36,392 nt of DNA from a virus, in IMG/VR virus record IMGVR_UViG_3300032046_000104, positions 1 through 36,392 of that record; one strand, given 5' to 3'. Under the pieces are notes generated by a model that was not told the DNA's origin, did not search any database, and was given only the letters and a program-made list of their open reading frames with translations. The first letter of the stretch is position 1; every line of letters starts with the position of its first letter. The position numbers and the translations under genes were made by a program. Below are positions 34,678 to 36,392 of this stretch, one piece after another.

Positions 34678-35163
34678 TTATGATTCTTCTTGCAGAATTT
34701 TTGTCCATACTGCCATGGACGCTTCTTCTAAGGGGCCTTCAATAGGATCATCACGGAAGATCAAAAGCATCTCACGCAACGCACGATCGGCGCCAGCGAG
34801 GATCAGACCTTGCTTGTCGGTGAGGTGTTTTTCGTCGTTAAGTTGCTTGATGGTGCCACGCAGTTCTTTTTGGAGCATGGCGATCCTGGAGGCCCCCATG
34901 TCTTGCTTGATCATGCCAAGATCAATTGCTTCCCTAAGCTTTGCAATATCCTGCTGCATGGAGTCAATTTCCATCTCCATGATTCCATTGAAGTTTCTCT
35001 TCTTAAATTCTTTTACAGCCCATTCACTGCACTCCACGATGCTGCCTGTAAACCCGAGAAATCGGGAGTACAGATACATCTGTATGGGTGAAGAGATTTG
35101 CTTGCAAAAAGAAAGAAAGGATTCGCGGTCTTTTTCAGTTAAAGACTGGAGCCAGTCAATCAT
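34678..35163 (-). CDS. Small terminase subunit candidate
   Basis: The 161-residue product is helical throughout, with several hydrophobic-charged repeats (IDSMQQDIAKLREAIDLGMIKQ, ASRIAMLQKELRGTIKQLNDEKHL). It has an N-terminal part (TEKDRESFLSFCKQISSPIQ) that could be a DNA-binding helical bundle. It lies 40 nt upstream of the terminase large subunit gene and overlaps the repeat-protein gene by 4 nt. That position, size and composition fit a TerS, which recognises the packaging start, but no family motif is confirmed. TerS sequences are often poorly conserved. Confidence 0.55.
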   Translation of the reverse strand: MIDWLQSLTEKDRESFLSFCKQISSPIQMYLYSRFLGFTGSIVECSEWAVKEFKKRNFNGIMEMEIDSMQQDIAKLREAIDLGMIKQDMGASRIAMLQKELRGTIKQLNDEKHLTDKQGLILAGADRALREMLLIFRDDPIEGPLEEASMAVWTKILQEES

Positions 35164-35831
35164 GCACGATAAGAGCCTTGCGCCCAGTTACGGTTCCTGT
35201 TGGCAGCATAGTTCTCTTGCATGATTTTCTGCAAGTCGGTTTTCCGCGTTTCTTCGCCGGCAGTTTGCGTACCGCGACGTTGCTCTTCGCCGGTTACTCG
35301 CGTACCAAGCCGTTGTTGTTCACCTTCAGTTACCGTACCGAGACGTTGCTGTTCACCAGCGGTTACTGTGCCTAACCGTGATTCCTCACCGGTTACTCGC
35401 GTACCAAGCCGTGATTCCTCACCGGTTACTCGCGTACCAAGCCGTTGTTGTTCACCTTCAGTAATCATACCGCGACGTTGCTCTTCACCAGCTACTCGCG
35501 TACCAAGCCGTGATTCCTCACCGGTTACTCGCGTACCAAGCCGTTGTTGTTCACCTTCAGTTACCGTACCGAGACGTTGCTGTTCACCTTGCGTTGCAAT
35601 GGTGGCACGGGTTTCACCACCAACAGCTTGTGTCTGGCGCATGTCCTGCGTGGTGAAGAACGCCTTGTTCTGCTGGTCCAGCTGCGACCCAAGGGTCATG
35701 TTGAGCCGGGATTGTGCACCGCTGACTTCATTTAACGCAGTTTGAGACTCCAGGGACTGAGTAGGCTGCTGCGTTACCGTGGGGGCCGGCGGCGGCGGGG
35801 GGTAAGTGACAGAGGGTGAACTACCTCCCAT
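35160..35831 (-). CDS. Hendecad-repeat protein upstream of terminase
   Basis: The 223-residue product has a proline-rich start (MGGSSPSVTYPPPPPAP), a Gln/Ser helix (residues 25-70), and then ten near-perfect 11-residue repeats (residues 82-191). The consensus is GE(Q/E)(Q/S)RLGT(R/V)(V/T)(T/E/A), with two weaker copies on either side. An 11-residue period is the hallmark of right-handed, nearly straight coiled coils, so this may be a long rod or tail spike shaft, or a particle-internal fibre. It is upstream of and overlaps the TerS candidate by 4 nt. An extended -10 precedes it. The start ATG has GAGG at 10 nt. Confidence 0.65.
   Translation of the reverse strand: MGGSSPSVTYPPPPPAPTVTQQPTQSLESQTALNEVSGAQSRLNMTLGSQLDQQNKAFFTTQDMRQTQAVGGETRATIATQGEQQRLGTVTEGEQQRLGTRVTGEESRLGTRVAGEEQRRGMITEGEQQRLGTRVTGEESRLGTRVTGEESRLGTVTAGEQQRLGTVTEGEQQRLGTRVTGEEQRRGTQTAGEETRKTDLQKIMQENYAANRNRNWAQGSYRA
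35226..35621. repeat. Twelve 33-bp tandem repeats
   Basis: The array codes for the 11-residue repeat, with ten very similar units (35259-35588) and one weaker copy at each end. Units differ by a few bases, mostly in two alternating types (QQRLGT and ESRLGT), so the array probably grew by unit and two-unit duplications. Copy number may vary between related phages. Confidence 0.9.
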
Positions 35832-35857
35832 GACAATAAAACCTCTTAATTAGTAAT

Positions 35858-35866
35858 AGTATAGCA
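35858..35866 (-). promoter_or_regulatory. Extended -10 promoter of the repeat-protein/terminase operon
   Basis: The - strand reads TGCTATACT, an extended -10 with one mismatch, 26 bases before ATG 35831. No -35 is visible. It would drive the repeat protein, TerS candidate and TerL. Confidence 0.45.
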
Positions 35867-35879
35867 AATAGAGCAGTGA

Positions 35880-36392
35880 TCAGCCTACTTGGAAAGTTTG
35901 ACCGGCAAACCTAAGTCCACCTTGTGCTGCTTGCTGTTGAGCTGCAATACCCATGGCACGGCGATATTCTGAATCAGCCGCTGAAGCCATTTGATTCTGT
36001 TTGGAGGCCATGATATTTTGGATGTTGCTCGGCGAACCTTCTTTGAAAGCTAAAAATTGCTTGCTTGCTGCCAGGTTGCGAGCAGTTGCTTGAGAAGATG
36101 CTGCCGCCATGTACGGAAACACATCTGACAGCTGCTTCCGTGTGAGTTCCGCTTGGAGTGCATACTCCGAAGCACGATCTGCTTGAAGATCAGGACGAAC
36201 TTTTTTATAAAAGTCGTATTGCTCCTGTAAATTCTTGGTAAGGCTGCCAGTAGGCACTGCCGCTGAATCAGTTGCGACAGGCGCTACTAATGGTGCTGCC
36301 GACCCAAGGTTTAAAAACGGTTTTGCCCACGCACTTGGATCAAGTATGCCGCCATACCTGGAACTTAAGTCATATGTTGACTTACCGACCAA
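35880..36392 (-). CDS. Virion-type helical protein, cut by the right edge
   Basis: The visible 170 residues are helical and Ala/Gln/Ser-rich, with QEQYDFYKKVRPDLQADRASEYALQAELTRKQL and AASSQATARNLAASKQFLAFKEG, then ADSEYRRAMGIAAQQQAAQGGL. The frame is open to the edge of the window, and the TTG at the last bases is probably not the true start. It resembles the helical parts of phage internal or ejection proteins; no family is recognised. It lies 48 nt upstream of the repeat protein, and its stop is followed by that gene's promoter. Confidence 0.6.
   Translation of the reverse strand: MVGKSTYDLSSRYGGILDPSAWAKPFLNLGSAAPLVAPVATDSAAVPTGSLTKNLQEQYDFYKKVRPDLQADRASEYALQAELTRKQLSDVFPYMAAASSQATARNLAASKQFLAFKEGSPSNIQNIMASKQNQMASAADSEYRRAMGIAAQQQAAQGGLRFAGQTFQVG

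Noticed and set aside
35226-35621. Tandem array considered as CRISPR
   Set aside because: Units are contiguous and coding; there are no unique spacers.
35221-35745. 174-residue + strand frame over the tandem repeats (Arg/Ser/Cys/Pro repeats)
   Set aside because: A direct by-product of the 33-bp repeats, with no ribosome site; the - strand product has meaningful flanks and operon position.

Overview
The window is a 36.4 kb stretch of tailed-phage DNA (Caudoviricetes). It holds a near-complete virion-building module: terminase, portal, capsid, connector, several peptidoglycan enzymes and at least six tail-fibre or adhesin genes. Three things point to a cyanobacterial host. There is a small NblA-like phycobilisome-degradation protein, whose family occurs only in phycobilisome-bearing cyanobacteria and red algal plastids and in some freshwater cyanophages. 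There is a prolyl-4-hydroxylase-type oxygenase of the kind common in cyanophages. Several fibre and adhesin proteins are built like those of marine and freshwater cyanophages. A freshwater picocyanobacterial host is my inference. No replication, integration or transcription genes are seen, so this is probably part of a larger genome, and one gene is cut by each edge.

Layout. Bases 1-5.4 kb are mostly + strand: two HNH/HTH-type genes, an AP2-like small protein, a PPC-like surface protein, an orphan Phd/YefM antitoxin-like protein, several unknowns, a phage Dam-type adenine methyltransferase with an altered catalytic motif, and a DUF1599-like protein. Bases 5.3-11.2 kb are an accessory and lysis region, mostly - strand: a GH24-like lysozyme, NblA-like protein, Dps-like ferritin, HNH nuclease, a holin candidate and a C39 cysteine peptidase, with a + strand P4H oxygenase and a + strand tRNA-Leu(UAA). 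Bases 11.3-23.3 kb hold fibre and adhesin genes on the - strand, with one + strand gene inside. Bases 23.4-36.4 kb are the - strand head and packaging module, whose transcription order is repeat protein, TerS candidate, TerL, AbrB-like protein, portal, scaffold candidate, three small proteins, major capsid protein, second capsid-region protein, HhH protein, connector candidate, lytic transglycosylase and permuted M23-like protein.

How it works together. The right half packages DNA and builds the particle. Two virion-type peptidoglycan enzymes share a C-terminal tag, which suggests a common docking site. The fibre region carries recombining modules. The accessory genes (NblA, Dps, P4H, two unpaired antitoxin-like proteins, tRNA) look like host-takeover functions.

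The most unusual structures are: a 530-nt out-of-frame overlap between portal and scaffold candidate; ten near-perfect 33-bp repeats in a virion-type protein; an M23-like domain whose motifs are in permuted order; an exact 12-bp inverted repeat shared by the nblA and P4H promoter regions; and a recurring TTTAGAATAAG motif upstream of scattered late genes. No tape-measure, sheath or tail-tube gene could be recognised, which fits a short-tailed virion or tail genes outside the window.
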